Source: Rhodopseudomonas boonkerdii (GTDB lineage Bacteria > Pseudomonadota > Alphaproteobacteria > Rhizobiales > Xanthobacteraceae). From it: a DNA stretch of 64,000 nucleotides. Under the pieces are notes generated by a model. That model did not search any database. It had not been told where the DNA came from and worked only from the letters and a program-made list of their open reading frames with translations. The DNA is taken from positions 2,356,001 through 2,420,000 of the forward strand of contig NZ_CP036537.1 in NCBI RefSeq assembly GCF_021184025.1, in the 5' to 3' direction. Within the stretch, counting starts at the first letter, position 1. Each line of letters opens with the position of its first letter. Made by a program: the position numbers and the translations under genes. Positions 35,669 through 43,541 of the stretch are shown here, one piece after another.

Positions 35669-36127
35669 ATGCAGAAATCGGGCAAGGTGAAATCTCAAGC
35701 CGGCGCCGAAGCGTCCGCCGGCTATGAGCTCGATGTACAGGTGGGTTTCCTGCTCCGCGTCGCGATGCAGCGTCACACCTCGATTTTCATGTCCAACATG
35801 ATCGAGGAACTCACGCAGACCCAATTCGCCGTCATGGCCAAACTGCACGAAGTCGGGCCATGTTCTCAAAACCACCTCGGTCGTCTGGTCTATCTGGATG
35901 CTGCCACCGTCAAGGGTGTGGTGGACCGACTTGGACTACGCGGCTTTGTCAATGTGGGGGCCGATCCCGATGACCGTCGCCGACGAGCGGTGTCGCTCAC
36001 GGAAAAGGGCAGCAGCGTGGTCGAGGCCGCTATTCGGGTGGCGACGGATGTCACCGCCAGGACGCTGAGGCCGCTGACGATCGACGAGCAGCGCACGCTG
36101 ACGCGGCTGTTGAAAAAGATAACGTAG
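35669..36127 (+). CDS. MarR family regulator of the 25-40 kb catabolic locus (putative)
   Basis: A 152-residue winged-helix regulator. The HTH includes CSQNHLGRLVYLDAATVKGVVDRL (key residues about 70-93), followed by the wing GADPDDRRRRAVSLTEKG. The N-terminal part is longer than average, with AGYELDVQVGFLLRVAMQRH. It stands between the liv operon and the convergent molybdenum hydroxylase genes, and is the only regulator in 25-40 kb, so it is the likely binder of the TTTG/CAAA dyads at 27975, 30747 and 39920. ATG at 35669 is preferred over the GTG just before it. Confidence 0.87.
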   Translation: MQKSGKVKSQAGAEASAGYELDVQVGFLLRVAMQRHTSIFMSNMIEELTQTQFAVMAKLHEVGPCSQNHLGRLVYLDAATVKGVVDRLGLRGFVNVGADPDDRRRRAVSLTEKGSSVVEAAIRVATDVTARTLRPLTIDEQRTLTRLLKKIT

Positions 36128-36140
36128 CAACTTGTAGAGG

Positions 36141-36164
36141 GGCAACGGCGCGAAGCGCCGTGCC
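36141..36164. terminator. Stem-loop between convergent genes
   Basis: ACGGCGC paired with GCGCCGT around GAA, extended by GGC/GCC, between the MarR stop and the molybdenum hydroxylase stop. There is no T-run on either side, so it may act as a bidirectional mRNA end structure. Confidence 0.4.
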
Positions 36165-36215
36165 TGCCATTGTCCGCTATGCATGGGAAGGTGCGCACGT
36201 TGCGCTTTGCCCGCC

Positions 36216-38513
36216 CTACATTTTCCGATTGATCAACGCCTTGATCTGCTGCGGCGACACCGGGAGCCGCGTGATGGCGCCAGGCCGGCCAAGCGCATCG
36301 TCGATGGCTGCGGCGATTGCCGCGCCGACCGCATTTGCGCCGCCTTCGCCGGCGCCTTTCAGCCCCATCGGATTGAGCGGGCTTGGTGCATCCTCGGTGA
36401 TGAGGACCTCCACGGGTGGCACCTCGCGTGCGGTTGGCATCAAATAGTCTGCAAGCGTCACCGCCAGCGGTTCGCCGCGATCGTCATAGTTAAATTCTTC
36501 AAACAGCGCGCCGCCGAGGCCTTGTGCGACCCCGCCGACGATCTGGCCGCTCACAAGCATCGGATTGATCGCTTTGCCGATGTCGTAGGCCACCAGATAG
36601 CGCTCGACGGCGACGCAGCCGGTATCCGGCGCGATCGAGACGACAGCGATATGGACCCCGTAAGGATAGGTCATATGCTTGGATTCGAACGAAGCCTCCG
36701 CGACAAGACCCGGAGCGTGGTCATCCGCTTCAAGCACTTTGGCAATTTGGGCCAGCGACATCGACGGCCCGGCGCTGCCATCGGTACGCACGATCTCGCC
36801 ATCGACGATATCGAGTTGATCGGCAGGCAACTGCATCAACTCCGCCGCGGTTGCAAGCGCCAGATCGCGCAGCTTCAGGGCGGCGAGGCGGGTGGCTTCG
36901 CCGGTCATCACGGTGACGCGGGAGGCGAAGGCGCCCAGACCGCGATCGATGCGATCGGTCTGGCCGTGGATGACGCTGACGCGGTCATAACCGACGCCAA
37001 GCTTCTCCGCGCAAATTTGTGCGATCACCGTCTCGACGCCTTGGCCCACCGAGGCGGCGCCGGTGACGACTTCCACATGGCCATCGATGCTGACGGCGAT
37101 CCTGACATCGTCGAAGGGACCTAGCCCGCTCTTTTCCACGAACATGCCAAGGCCGGCGCCGACCCATTCGCCGGCCTTGCGCCGTTCGTCGATCTGTACA
37201 CGCAGTTCCATCCAGCCGATCCCGTCGAGCGCTTTGTCGAGCAGTTTCGCATAGTCGCCGGAGTCGAGCACGATATCGGTGCCGAGCGTCTCCAGCGCGC
37301 GTTTCATCGGCATCTCGTCGGTATGGATCAGGTTGCGGCGACGGACTTCGGCGCCATCGATCCCGACCTTGGCAGCGACGGCATCGAGCAGGCGCTCGCG
37401 CACAAAAGTGCTTTCGTAGCGGCCCGGCGCACGATAGGTGCCGCCGGGCGTCTTGTTGGTGAGCCGGATATGCCCGCGGGCACGATAGGCGGGAATGCGA
37501 TAGGGGCCCGGCAGCATTGCTGCGGTGAGGTCGGGGACGGTGGCGGCATGCGTGCGCATATAACCCCCCTGATCGTGGAAAAATTCGTCGTCGATGGCGA
37601 GAATATTGCCGTCCTTGTCGATGGCTGCGCGGATGTGATGCGTCTGCTGTCGGGAATGATTGGCCGATATCAGATGCTCGCGGCGATCCTCGATCCATTT
37701 TACTGGACGCCTGAGGCGCATGGCTGCGAGGCACACCAGCACATCCTCCGGATAGAGCTCGCCACGAATGCCGAAGCCGCCGCCGACATGGCCTTCATAG
37801 AGATGGGTGTTGGAAGCCGTGCGGCCGAACATTCTTGCTAGCTGGTCGCGGTTCCAGTGGGGCACCTTGGCGGCGCCGTACATTTCCAGCATGTCTGTTT
37901 CGACGATGTAGCGCCCGATGGCTCCCCGGGTTTCCATCGGAACGCCCGAGTGGCGCCCGATGGACAGAGAGAGCTCGATGGTCGCGTGCGCCATCGCGAA
38001 GGCGGCGTCTACGTCGCCATAGCTCTTGTCGATCAACGCCGCTTCGGTCGGCAGACCGTCCCGGAATTCGCCGATCTCTCCATCGGCATGCAGGATCACG
38101 GGCAGCTCCTCGATCTCGACATCGACATGGTCGGCTCCATCCTCGGCGAGATACGGATCTTCCGCGAACACGACGGCGACGGGATCGCCGACATAGCGTA
38201 CCTTGTCCTTGGCTAGAATGGTCTGGCGATAGGCGGCGAGCTGTTCGAGGCGCGTCAGGCGAAAATCGATCGGAGGAATATCCGCGACATCCTCGAAGCT
38301 CCAGGCAGCGACAACGCCGGGCAGAGCGAGGGCTGGAGCGACATCGACCGATACGATGCGGCCATGCGCATAAGCGGAGCGGACAACGCGCATATGCAGC
38401 TGGTTCGGGAAGCTGATGTCGGCGGCGAACTTGCCTTGTCCGCGCAGCAGCGGTTCGTCTTCCTTGCGGGGAACGGATTTGCCAACCAGCATAGGCTTGG
38501 CTGGAGCGCTCAC
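36216..38513 (-). CDS. Molybdenum hydroxylase large (molybdopterin) subunit, CoxL form II type
   Basis: A 765-residue catalytic subunit of the xanthine dehydrogenase / CO dehydrogenase family. It has the N-terminal hammerhead (KSVPRKEDEPLLRGQGKFAADI), the EGHVGGGFGIRGE loop and TYRAPGRYEST, which is the form II loop and lacks the catalytic Cys of genuine CO dehydrogenase (CSFR). The C-terminal LKGAGEGGANAVG holds the water-activating Glu. The substrate is therefore probably a heterocycle or aldehyde, not CO. GTG at 38513 overlaps the iron-sulfur subunit stop. It is last in a medium-small-large operon. Confidence 0.9.
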   Translation of the reverse strand: MSAPAKPMLVGKSVPRKEDEPLLRGQGKFAADISFPNQLHMRVVRSAYAHGRIVSVDVAPALALPGVVAAWSFEDVADIPPIDFRLTRLEQLAAYRQTILAKDKVRYVGDPVAVVFAEDPYLAEDGADHVDVEIEELPVILHADGEIGEFRDGLPTEAALIDKSYGDVDAAFAMAHATIELSLSIGRHSGVPMETRGAIGRYIVETDMLEMYGAAKVPHWNRDQLARMFGRTASNTHLYEGHVGGGFGIRGELYPEDVLVCLAAMRLRRPVKWIEDRREHLISANHSRQQTHHIRAAIDKDGNILAIDDEFFHDQGGYMRTHAATVPDLTAAMLPGPYRIPAYRARGHIRLTNKTPGGTYRAPGRYESTFVRERLLDAVAAKVGIDGAEVRRRNLIHTDEMPMKRALETLGTDIVLDSGDYAKLLDKALDGIGWMELRVQIDERRKAGEWVGAGLGMFVEKSGLGPFDDVRIAVSIDGHVEVVTGAASVGQGVETVIAQICAEKLGVGYDRVSVIHGQTDRIDRGLGAFASRVTVMTGEATRLAALKLRDLALATAAELMQLPADQLDIVDGEIVRTDGSAGPSMSLAQIAKVLEADDHAPGLVAEASFESKHMTYPYGVHIAVVSIAPDTGCVAVERYLVAYDIGKAINPMLVSGQIVGGVAQGLGGALFEEFNYDDRGEPLAVTLADYLMPTAREVPPVEVLITEDAPSPLNPMGLKGAGEGGANAVGAAIAAAIDDALGRPGAITRLPVSPQQIKALINRKM

Positions 38514-38989
38514 GGCAGGCGCATCTCGGCGGCCGCGGCGCGTACTGCCTTGATGATGTTCTGATAGCCCGTGCACCGGCACAGGTTCGATGACAGCACG
38601 TCGACGAGATCGAGATCGGAAATGTCTGGTTCACGTTCCAGCACGCCGACAGCGAGCATCAGGAAGCCCGGCGTGCAGAAACCGCATTGCAGGCCATGAT
38701 TTTCGATGAAAGCGCGCTGCATCACATGCATCGTGTCGCCATCGGCGAGTCCTTCCACGGTGCGGATCGGCTTTCCCTCCGCCTGGTGGGCGAACATCAG
38801 GCAGGCGCGCACTGGTTCGTCATCCACCAGCACGGTGCAGGCGCCGCAGACGCCATGTTCGCAGCCGATATGGGTGCCGGTCAGCCCACATTCCTCGCGG
38901 ATGGCATCCACCAGCGTGCGACGCGGCTCGACGCATATTGCATGCATTTTGCCGTTGATGGTGAGGGTGACGTCGCCCTTGTCGGTCAT
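38510..38989 (-). CDS. Molybdenum hydroxylase small [2Fe-2S] subunit
   Basis: A 159-residue subunit with two [2Fe-2S] clusters: the ferredoxin-type motif CEHGVCGACTVLVDDEPVRAC (Cys 43, 48, 51, 63, quoted by position) and the helical-domain motif CGFC plus CRC near residues 101 and 137. There is no export leader, so the enzyme is cytoplasmic. It lies 40 bp after the FAD subunit and overlaps the large subunit by four bases. It passes electrons from molybdenum to FAD. Confidence 0.92.
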   Translation of the reverse strand: MTDKGDVTLTINGKMHAICVEPRRTLVDAIREECGLTGTHIGCEHGVCGACTVLVDDEPVRACLMFAHQAEGKPIRTVEGLADGDTMHVMQRAFIENHGLQCGFCTPGFLMLAVGVLEREPDISDLDLVDVLSSNLCRCTGYQNIIKAVRAAAAEMRLP

Positions 38990-39029
38990 GGTGGTTTCCC
39001 GCTGTTGCGGGCGTGCTTTGCGAGCATGG

Positions 39030-39887
39030 TCATTGTTGCGAATGTTCGAGTGCGCGTCGCGTCACGGCACGGGCGAGATCGCGGCGATATTCGGCAGTCG
39101 TCTGGGCGTCTTCCATCGGATCGATGGCAATCGCAGCCGCTTCGCCGGCTGCGACGAACAGATCGTGGGAGGGCGGCCGCCCGTTCAGCACATGCTCTAT
39201 CTCGGCAATCCGCCGCGCGCGGTCTTCGGCGCCTCCGATGCCGACGCGGGCATCGGTGATTTTTCCGTCCACCACCCGATAAACGACGAGCGCCGCGCAC
39301 ATTGCAAAATCGCCGGCGCGACGGCTAAATTCATAAAATCCGAATTTGGTGTCGCCCGGCAACAACGGCAGCCGCGCTTCGGCAAGCAATTCGTCTTCCT
39401 GCAGTGCCGTCGTCATAACGCCTTCAAGGAAGTCTTCGGTCAGCACGATGCGTTCGCCGCGAACGCTCTTTATGACCAGTTGCGCGCCAAGCGTCGCAGA
39501 GACGAGGCACCATTCCGATGATGGATCGGCCTGGGCGAGGCTGCCGCAAAAGGTCCCTCGCATGCGGATCGGATAGTGCGCGATATGTTTGGCGACATAG
39601 GCCAGCAGGGGCCCAAGCGGCCCGCCGACCACCGGCTTGTGGAAAGCGCCGTGGCGCACGCACGCGCCGATCGACAGATAGCCCGCATCGACGGCGAGGC
39701 GGTCAAGCCCTTTGACCTCGTTGATATCGATCAGATGTGCCGGCCGTGCCATGCGGAATGCCATGATGGGCACGAGACTTTGCCCACCGGCGAGAATACG
39801 TCCGTCCAGCGGCGCATATTCGGCCAGGGTACTCACGACTTCGTCCACTGTGCGCGGAACGTGGCGAGTAAACGGCGCCGGTTTCAT
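39030..39887 (-). CDS. Molybdenum hydroxylase FAD (medium) subunit
   Basis: A 285-residue CoxM-like FAD-binding subunit. FAD motifs are ILAGGQSLVPIMAFRM (about 31-46) and the region RMRGTFCGSLAQADPSSE (about 107-124), where TxGGS is replaced by TFCGS. The C-terminal domain has FGFYEFSRRAGDFAMCAAL. Unlike the subunit at 3741-4727 it lacks the [4Fe-4S] insertion, so the two molybdenum enzymes in this window belong to different branches. GGAG lies 10 bases upstream of ATG 39887. It is the first gene of the operon, with a candidate operator 33 bp upstream. Confidence 0.9.
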   Translation of the reverse strand: MKPAPFTRHVPRTVDEVVSTLAEYAPLDGRILAGGQSLVPIMAFRMARPAHLIDINEVKGLDRLAVDAGYLSIGACVRHGAFHKPVVGGPLGPLLAYVAKHIAHYPIRMRGTFCGSLAQADPSSEWCLVSATLGAQLVIKSVRGERIVLTEDFLEGVMTTALQEDELLAEARLPLLPGDTKFGFYEFSRRAGDFAMCAALVVYRVVDGKITDARVGIGGAEDRARRIAEIEHVLNGRPPSHDLFVAAGEAAAIAIDPMEDAQTTAEYRRDLARAVTRRALEHSQQ

Positions 39888-40261
39888 TCGACCAACTCCA
39901 GAAGGAGTGCCAAAAATCGCTTGTATGCTAATAATCATCCCTTCCTTGTCAATCGGCGTGACTGATGGAATCGGGTCGGTTATCGCCTGCGAACGGGCAC
40001 TCCTCAGGCGCGCGCGTGACGTTGCGCTGGGCCCCGAACGATGCAGCGACTCCCGGGCGAGCCGCTAAGACCGGAGCCGATACGGTCCTATGGTCAAAAA
40101 ATCTTATTTTTCAATTTGTTGTGTCCCCACTTGGCATGATCGGGACGGCCGGATTAAAGATGCGGCCAAATCGAACCAGCGTCTGGCGTCCCGTCGCGCC
40201 GGAGCCCTCTGGGCTCCCGTTGCGTCGCCATTCCAACTGCCCCGCAAAGGACACCGCGCCC
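39888..40261. other. Divergent intergenic region between molybdenum hydroxylase operon and serA
   Basis: A 374-bp region holding the candidate operator at 39920-39932 and presumably both promoters. An open frame extends upstream of serA through most of it, but that extension has no family resemblance. Nothing else was recognised. Confidence 0.5.
39920..39932. promoter_or_regulatory. Candidate operator upstream of molybdenum hydroxylase operon
   Basis: On the minus strand TTAGCATACAAGC matches 10 of 13 bases of TTTGCGTACAAAC in the liv promoter. It lies 33 bp upstream of the FAD-subunit start, consistent with control by the same regulator. Confidence 0.4.
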
Positions 40262-41530
40262 GTGTCAAAGACCGCCATGCTCGCCCCGCAGCTCTCGCTC
40301 CCGAAGGATAAGATCAAGATCCTTCTGCTCGAGGGCGTCAATGACAGCGCCGTCGAACTGATCGACATGGCCGGCTACACCAATGTCACGCGCCTGACCA
40401 AGGCGCTCGGTGGCAGCGAACTCAAGGAAGCCCTCAAGGGCGTGCATCTGCTCGGCATCCGTTCCCGCACGCAGATCACCCAGGATGTGCTCGACGCTGC
40501 GGATCGCTTGATCGCGATCGGTTGCTTCAGCGTCGGCACCAATCAGGTCGATATCGATGCCGCGCGCCGCAGCGGCATTCCGGTTTTCAACGCGCCGTTC
40601 TCCAACACCCGCTCGGTGGCCGAACTGGTCATGGGCGAGATCGTGATGCTGTTCCGCCGTATCGTCGACCGCTCGGTTGCCGCACATCAGGGCAAGTGGG
40701 ATAAGTCGGCCACCAACAGCCATGAAGTCCGCGGCAAGACGCTCGGCATCGTCGGCTATGGCAATATCGGCTCACAGCTGTCCAACCTCGCCGAGACTTT
40801 CGGCATGAAGGTGATTTTCTACGATCACACCGACCGCCTGCGTCATGGCAATACGGAGCCGGTGGCGACGCTGCAGGAACTGATGGCGCAGAGCGACGTG
40901 GTCAGCCTGCATGTGCCGGAAACGCCGGCAACCCAGGGCATGATCGGCAAGACGGAGCTGTCCTGGATGAAGGATGGCGCCTATTTCATCAATAACAGCC
41001 GTGGCACAGTGGTCGATCTCGACGCGCTCGCCGACGTGTTGCGCAACGGCAAGCTGCGCGGCGCAGCCGTGGACGTATTCCCGGTGGAACCCAGCTCCAA
41101 TCAGGAGAAATTCGTTACGCCGCTGCAGGGACTTCCCAATGTGCTGCTGACGCCGCATGTCGGCGGCTCCACGGAAGAGGCGCAGGAGCGCATCGGCGCC
41201 GAAGTGGCGCGAAAGCTGATCGACTACAGCGACACCGGCTCGACCGTGGGCGCCGTGAACTTCCCGCAGGTGCAACTGCCAGCCCGTCCGCAGGGGACGC
41301 GCTTCATCCAGGTCCAGCGCAACATGCCGGGCATGCTCGGCCGCTTGAACGAAGTGTTGGCACGCCATGCCGTCAATATCGCCGCGCAGTACTATGAGAC
41401 CAATAACGATATCGGCTACGTCGTGCTCGACGCCGACGCGTCGGCCGCCGACAGCCAGCGCGTGCTGGAAGACATCCGTGCGCTCGATGGCACTATCCGC
41501 GCCCGTCTGCTGTACGAATACAAGGATTGA
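40262..41530 (+). CDS. serA: D-3-phosphoglycerate dehydrogenase
   Basis: A 422-residue enzyme that oxidises 3-phosphoglycerate to phosphohydroxypyruvate, the first step of serine synthesis. The NAD-binding motif is GIVGYGNIGSQLS (about 165-177), followed by the active-site His in LTPHVGGSTEEAQ. A C-terminal ACT domain (about 345-422) should bind serine, as in the 410-residue E. coli type. GTG at 40262 follows AAAGGACACC; ATG at 40277 is a close alternative giving 417 residues. It lies 36 bp before dusA on the same strand. Confidence 0.93.
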   Translation: MSKTAMLAPQLSLPKDKIKILLLEGVNDSAVELIDMAGYTNVTRLTKALGGSELKEALKGVHLLGIRSRTQITQDVLDAADRLIAIGCFSVGTNQVDIDAARRSGIPVFNAPFSNTRSVAELVMGEIVMLFRRIVDRSVAAHQGKWDKSATNSHEVRGKTLGIVGYGNIGSQLSNLAETFGMKVIFYDHTDRLRHGNTEPVATLQELMAQSDVVSLHVPETPATQGMIGKTELSWMKDGAYFINNSRGTVVDLDALADVLRNGKLRGAAVDVFPVEPSSNQEKFVTPLQGLPNVLLTPHVGGSTEEAQERIGAEVARKLIDYSDTGSTVGAVNFPQVQLPARPQGTRFIQVQRNMPGMLGRLNEVLARHAVNIAAQYYETNNDIGYVVLDADASAADSQRVLEDIRALDGTIRARLLYEYKD

Positions 41531-41566
41531 TCGGAACGCCCGCCACTGCGGGCAGGGACCAAGCGC

Positions 41567-42559
41567 TTGACCTATCCGAACTGCACATTCTCCGTAGCGC
41601 CCATGATGGACTGGACTGATCGGCATTGCCGGGTGTTCCACCGTCTGCTGACGCGGCGTGCGCTCCTCTACACGGAGATGGTGACAACGCCTGCGATCAT
41701 TCACGGTGATCGCCAGCGCCTGCTTGGCTTCGACGCGAGCGAGCATCCCGTTGCGCTTCAGCTCGGCGGTTCAGATCCGGTGCAGCTCGCCGAAGCCGCC
41801 AAGATCGGTGCCGATTTCGGTTACGACGAAATCAACATCAATGTCGGGTGCCCGTCGGATCGGGTGAAGGAAGGTCGCTTCGGCGCCTGCCTGATGGCCG
41901 AGCCCGATCTGGTTGCACGCTGTGTTGCCGCGATGAAAGCGGCCGTCGATGTGCCGGTGACGGTGAAATGCCGTATCGGCGTCGACGATCAGGACCCGGA
42001 AGTCGCGCTTGATGCTCTGGCGAAAGCGGTGGTCGCGGCAGGCGCCGATGGCCTCATCGTGCATGCCCGTAAGGCGTGGCTGAACGGTCTCTCGCCGAAG
42101 GAAAACCGCACCATCCCGCCGCTCAATTACGATCGCGTCTATCGGCTGAAGCTGGAGATGCCGGATGTGCCGATCGCCATCAATGGCGGCATTCCCGGGG
42201 TCACCGAGGCGAAGGCGCATCTGGCGCATGTGGATGGCGCGATGCTCGGACGAGCGGCCTATCAGGAGCCGTGGCGTCTGCTTGCCGTCGATCCCGAAAT
42301 TTTCGGCACCCCTGCGCCGCACGCGACGATGAAGGACGCGATGGAAGCGATGATGCCTTACATCTCGGACCAGATCGCGCAGGGGACGCGGCTGCATTCG
42401 ATCACCCGGCATTTCGTCGGCGCGTTCCATGCGGTGCGTGGTGCGCGGGCATTCCGCCGGCACCTTGCCGAACATGGCGTGAGGCACGGCGCGGGGATCG
42501 ACGTGCTGCGTGACGCGATCGCGCTGGTGGAAGATGAGCCGGTCGCGGAAGCGGCGTAA
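41567..42559 (+). CDS. dusA: tRNA-dihydrouridine synthase A
   Basis: A 330-residue FMN enzyme that reduces uridines in the tRNA D-loop. DusA features are FSVAPMMDWTDRHCR at the N-terminus, NVGCPSDRVKEGRFGACLMA with the active-site Cys in GACLM (about 103-106), and VHARKAWLNGLSPKENR. The start is a TTG at 41567, because the conserved N-terminus begins upstream of the first ATG. A palindromic repeat of family C begins 10 bp after the stop and may be the transcription end. Confidence 0.93.
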   Translation: MTYPNCTFSVAPMMDWTDRHCRVFHRLLTRRALLYTEMVTTPAIIHGDRQRLLGFDASEHPVALQLGGSDPVQLAEAAKIGADFGYDEININVGCPSDRVKEGRFGACLMAEPDLVARCVAAMKAAVDVPVTVKCRIGVDDQDPEVALDALAKAVVAAGADGLIVHARKAWLNGLSPKENRTIPPLNYDRVYRLKLEMPDVPIAINGGIPGVTEAKAHLAHVDGAMLGRAAYQEPWRLLAVDPEIFGTPAPHATMKDAMEAMMPYISDQIAQGTRLHSITRHFVGAFHAVRGARAFRRHLAEHGVRHGAGIDVLRDAIALVEDEPVAEAA

Positions 42560-42569
42560 AATGAGCTCC

Positions 42570-42676
42570 GCCCTCATCCTGAGGAGCGCGCCTTGCGCGC
42601 GTCTCGAAGGATGAACATAGAACTCCACATCTTATGGTTCGAGACGGCGCTTCGCACCTCCTCACCATGAGGGACG
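42570..42676. repeat. Dispersed palindromic repeat, family C copy 1
   Basis: Opens CCCTCATCCTGAGGAGCGCG, contains TCTCGAAGGATG and TGGTTCGAGACGGCG, and closes CTCACCATGAGGGACGG. It separates convergent dusA and the retropepsin gene. Copies lie at 58058-58171 (inverted) and 60979-61116. Confidence 0.87.
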
Positions 42677-42680
42677 GAAC

Positions 42681-43193
42681 TTACGGGTAACCACGCAGTT
42701 TTAGCTTGTCCGCACGCACTTCCCAGCTTTCCAGGCGATCCAGAAAGCTCATGCCCAGCAGATTGGTCTTCATCGATCCGCGCGGGACGATGAGGGCAGG
42801 GACTGCACGTTCCACCAGCTTGCCAATGGCGAGGCGATCCAGGGTCAGCCGCGCCGCTTTGGTCCGGCCGGAGACGGTTTCGACGTCGATATTGTAGGCG
42901 AGCAGTTCGACGGGCAGGCCGATCGCTTTCGCGGTTTCGTAGGACAGCATCACCGAGGTGGCGCCGGTATCGATAACCATCGGCGTGGCGATGCCGTTGA
43001 TTGTCGCCTGCAAAGCGAATTCGCCGCCGTCGCCGCGCGGAACGTCGACGATGCGCGGCATCGGCGGGACCTGTTTGCGCAGGATTTCGGTGACGAGCGA
43101 CCCCGCTTTCGTAATCTGTTTGGCATCGCCATAAGCGAGCGCCGCACCAGCAGTGGCGAGAATTGCGGCGATCAGCAGCAGGACGCGTGTCAC
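42681..43193 (-). CDS. Retropepsin-like aspartic protease (TIGR02281 family)
   Basis: A 170-residue exported protein. A signal peptide covers about 1-20 (LLLIAAILATAGAALA). The single catalytic motif is IDTGATSVML (Asp at about 74), followed by the flap and a C-terminal LLGMSFLDRL that pairs in the dimer, as in retroviral proteases. Members of this family are widespread in alphaproteobacteria with mostly unknown substrates. It starts 25 bp after the stop of the DUF1289 gene on the same strand, so the two probably form a transcript. Confidence 0.87.
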   Translation of the reverse strand: MTRVLLLIAAILATAGAALAYGDAKQITKAGSLVTEILRKQVPPMPRIVDVPRGDGGEFALQATINGIATPMVIDTGATSVMLSYETAKAIGLPVELLAYNIDVETVSGRTKAARLTLDRLAIGKLVERAVPALIVPRGSMKTNLLGMSFLDRLESWEVRADKLKLRGYP

Positions 43194-43218
43194 GCTGCGC
43201 TCCCGAGGATTGCGCTGG

Positions 43219-43437
43219 TCAGGATGTCGCGGGGCGCGGCTTGCGAACGTAAGTCGAGGGGGGCGCGAAGCCGGCTTCCGTCATGCGCGTTTCGAGAGAC
43301 GCCATGATGCCGAGGCGTTCTGCGCTCTCCATCCGGCCCCAACGCGCGATTTCCTGCAGCGTGCGTCCGCATCCAAGGCAGAGCTTCGCTTTGGGATCGA
43401 TGACACAGATGGCGACGCACGGCGTTTCTTTGTTCAT
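43219..43437 (-). CDS. DUF1289 domain-containing protein
   Basis: A 72-residue protein with the DUF1289 cysteine pattern CVAIC...LCLGCGRT, followed by EIARWG, the family's usual ending of the conserved block. Four Cys could bind iron-sulfur or zinc. The ATG at 43437 aligns with the conserved NKETPCVAIC start and has little Shine-Dalgarno match; an in-frame start 29 codons upstream is rejected. Function unknown. Confidence 0.83.
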   Translation of the reverse strand: MNKETPCVAICVIDPKAKLCLGCGRTLQEIARWGRMESAERLGIMASLETRMTEAGFAPPSTYVRKPRPATS

Positions 43438-43491
43438 ACGAGGATATTTGAGCGGTTTGGCGCATGTGTGCAAGCCGCGAAATTTGTTGTT

Positions 43492-43541
43492 CGCGCATGA
43501 CCTGATCCGAAAACCGCTGCACACTTTTCGGGATCATGCGC
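43492..43541. repeat. Palindromic intergenic element (family E)
   Basis: GCGCATGACCTGATCCGAAA pairs with TTTTCGGGATCATGCGC around CCGCTGCACAC. It directly adjoins the histidine kinase stop codon and could terminate that gene. The same 'catgatccgaaaag' dyad is common in rhizobial genomes. It is a single copy in this window. Confidence 0.65.

Noticed and set aside
36216..39887. Genuine carbon monoxide dehydrogenase (coxMSL)
   Set aside because: The gene order matches, but the large subunit has APGRYES where CO dehydrogenase has the CSFR loop with its active-site Cys.
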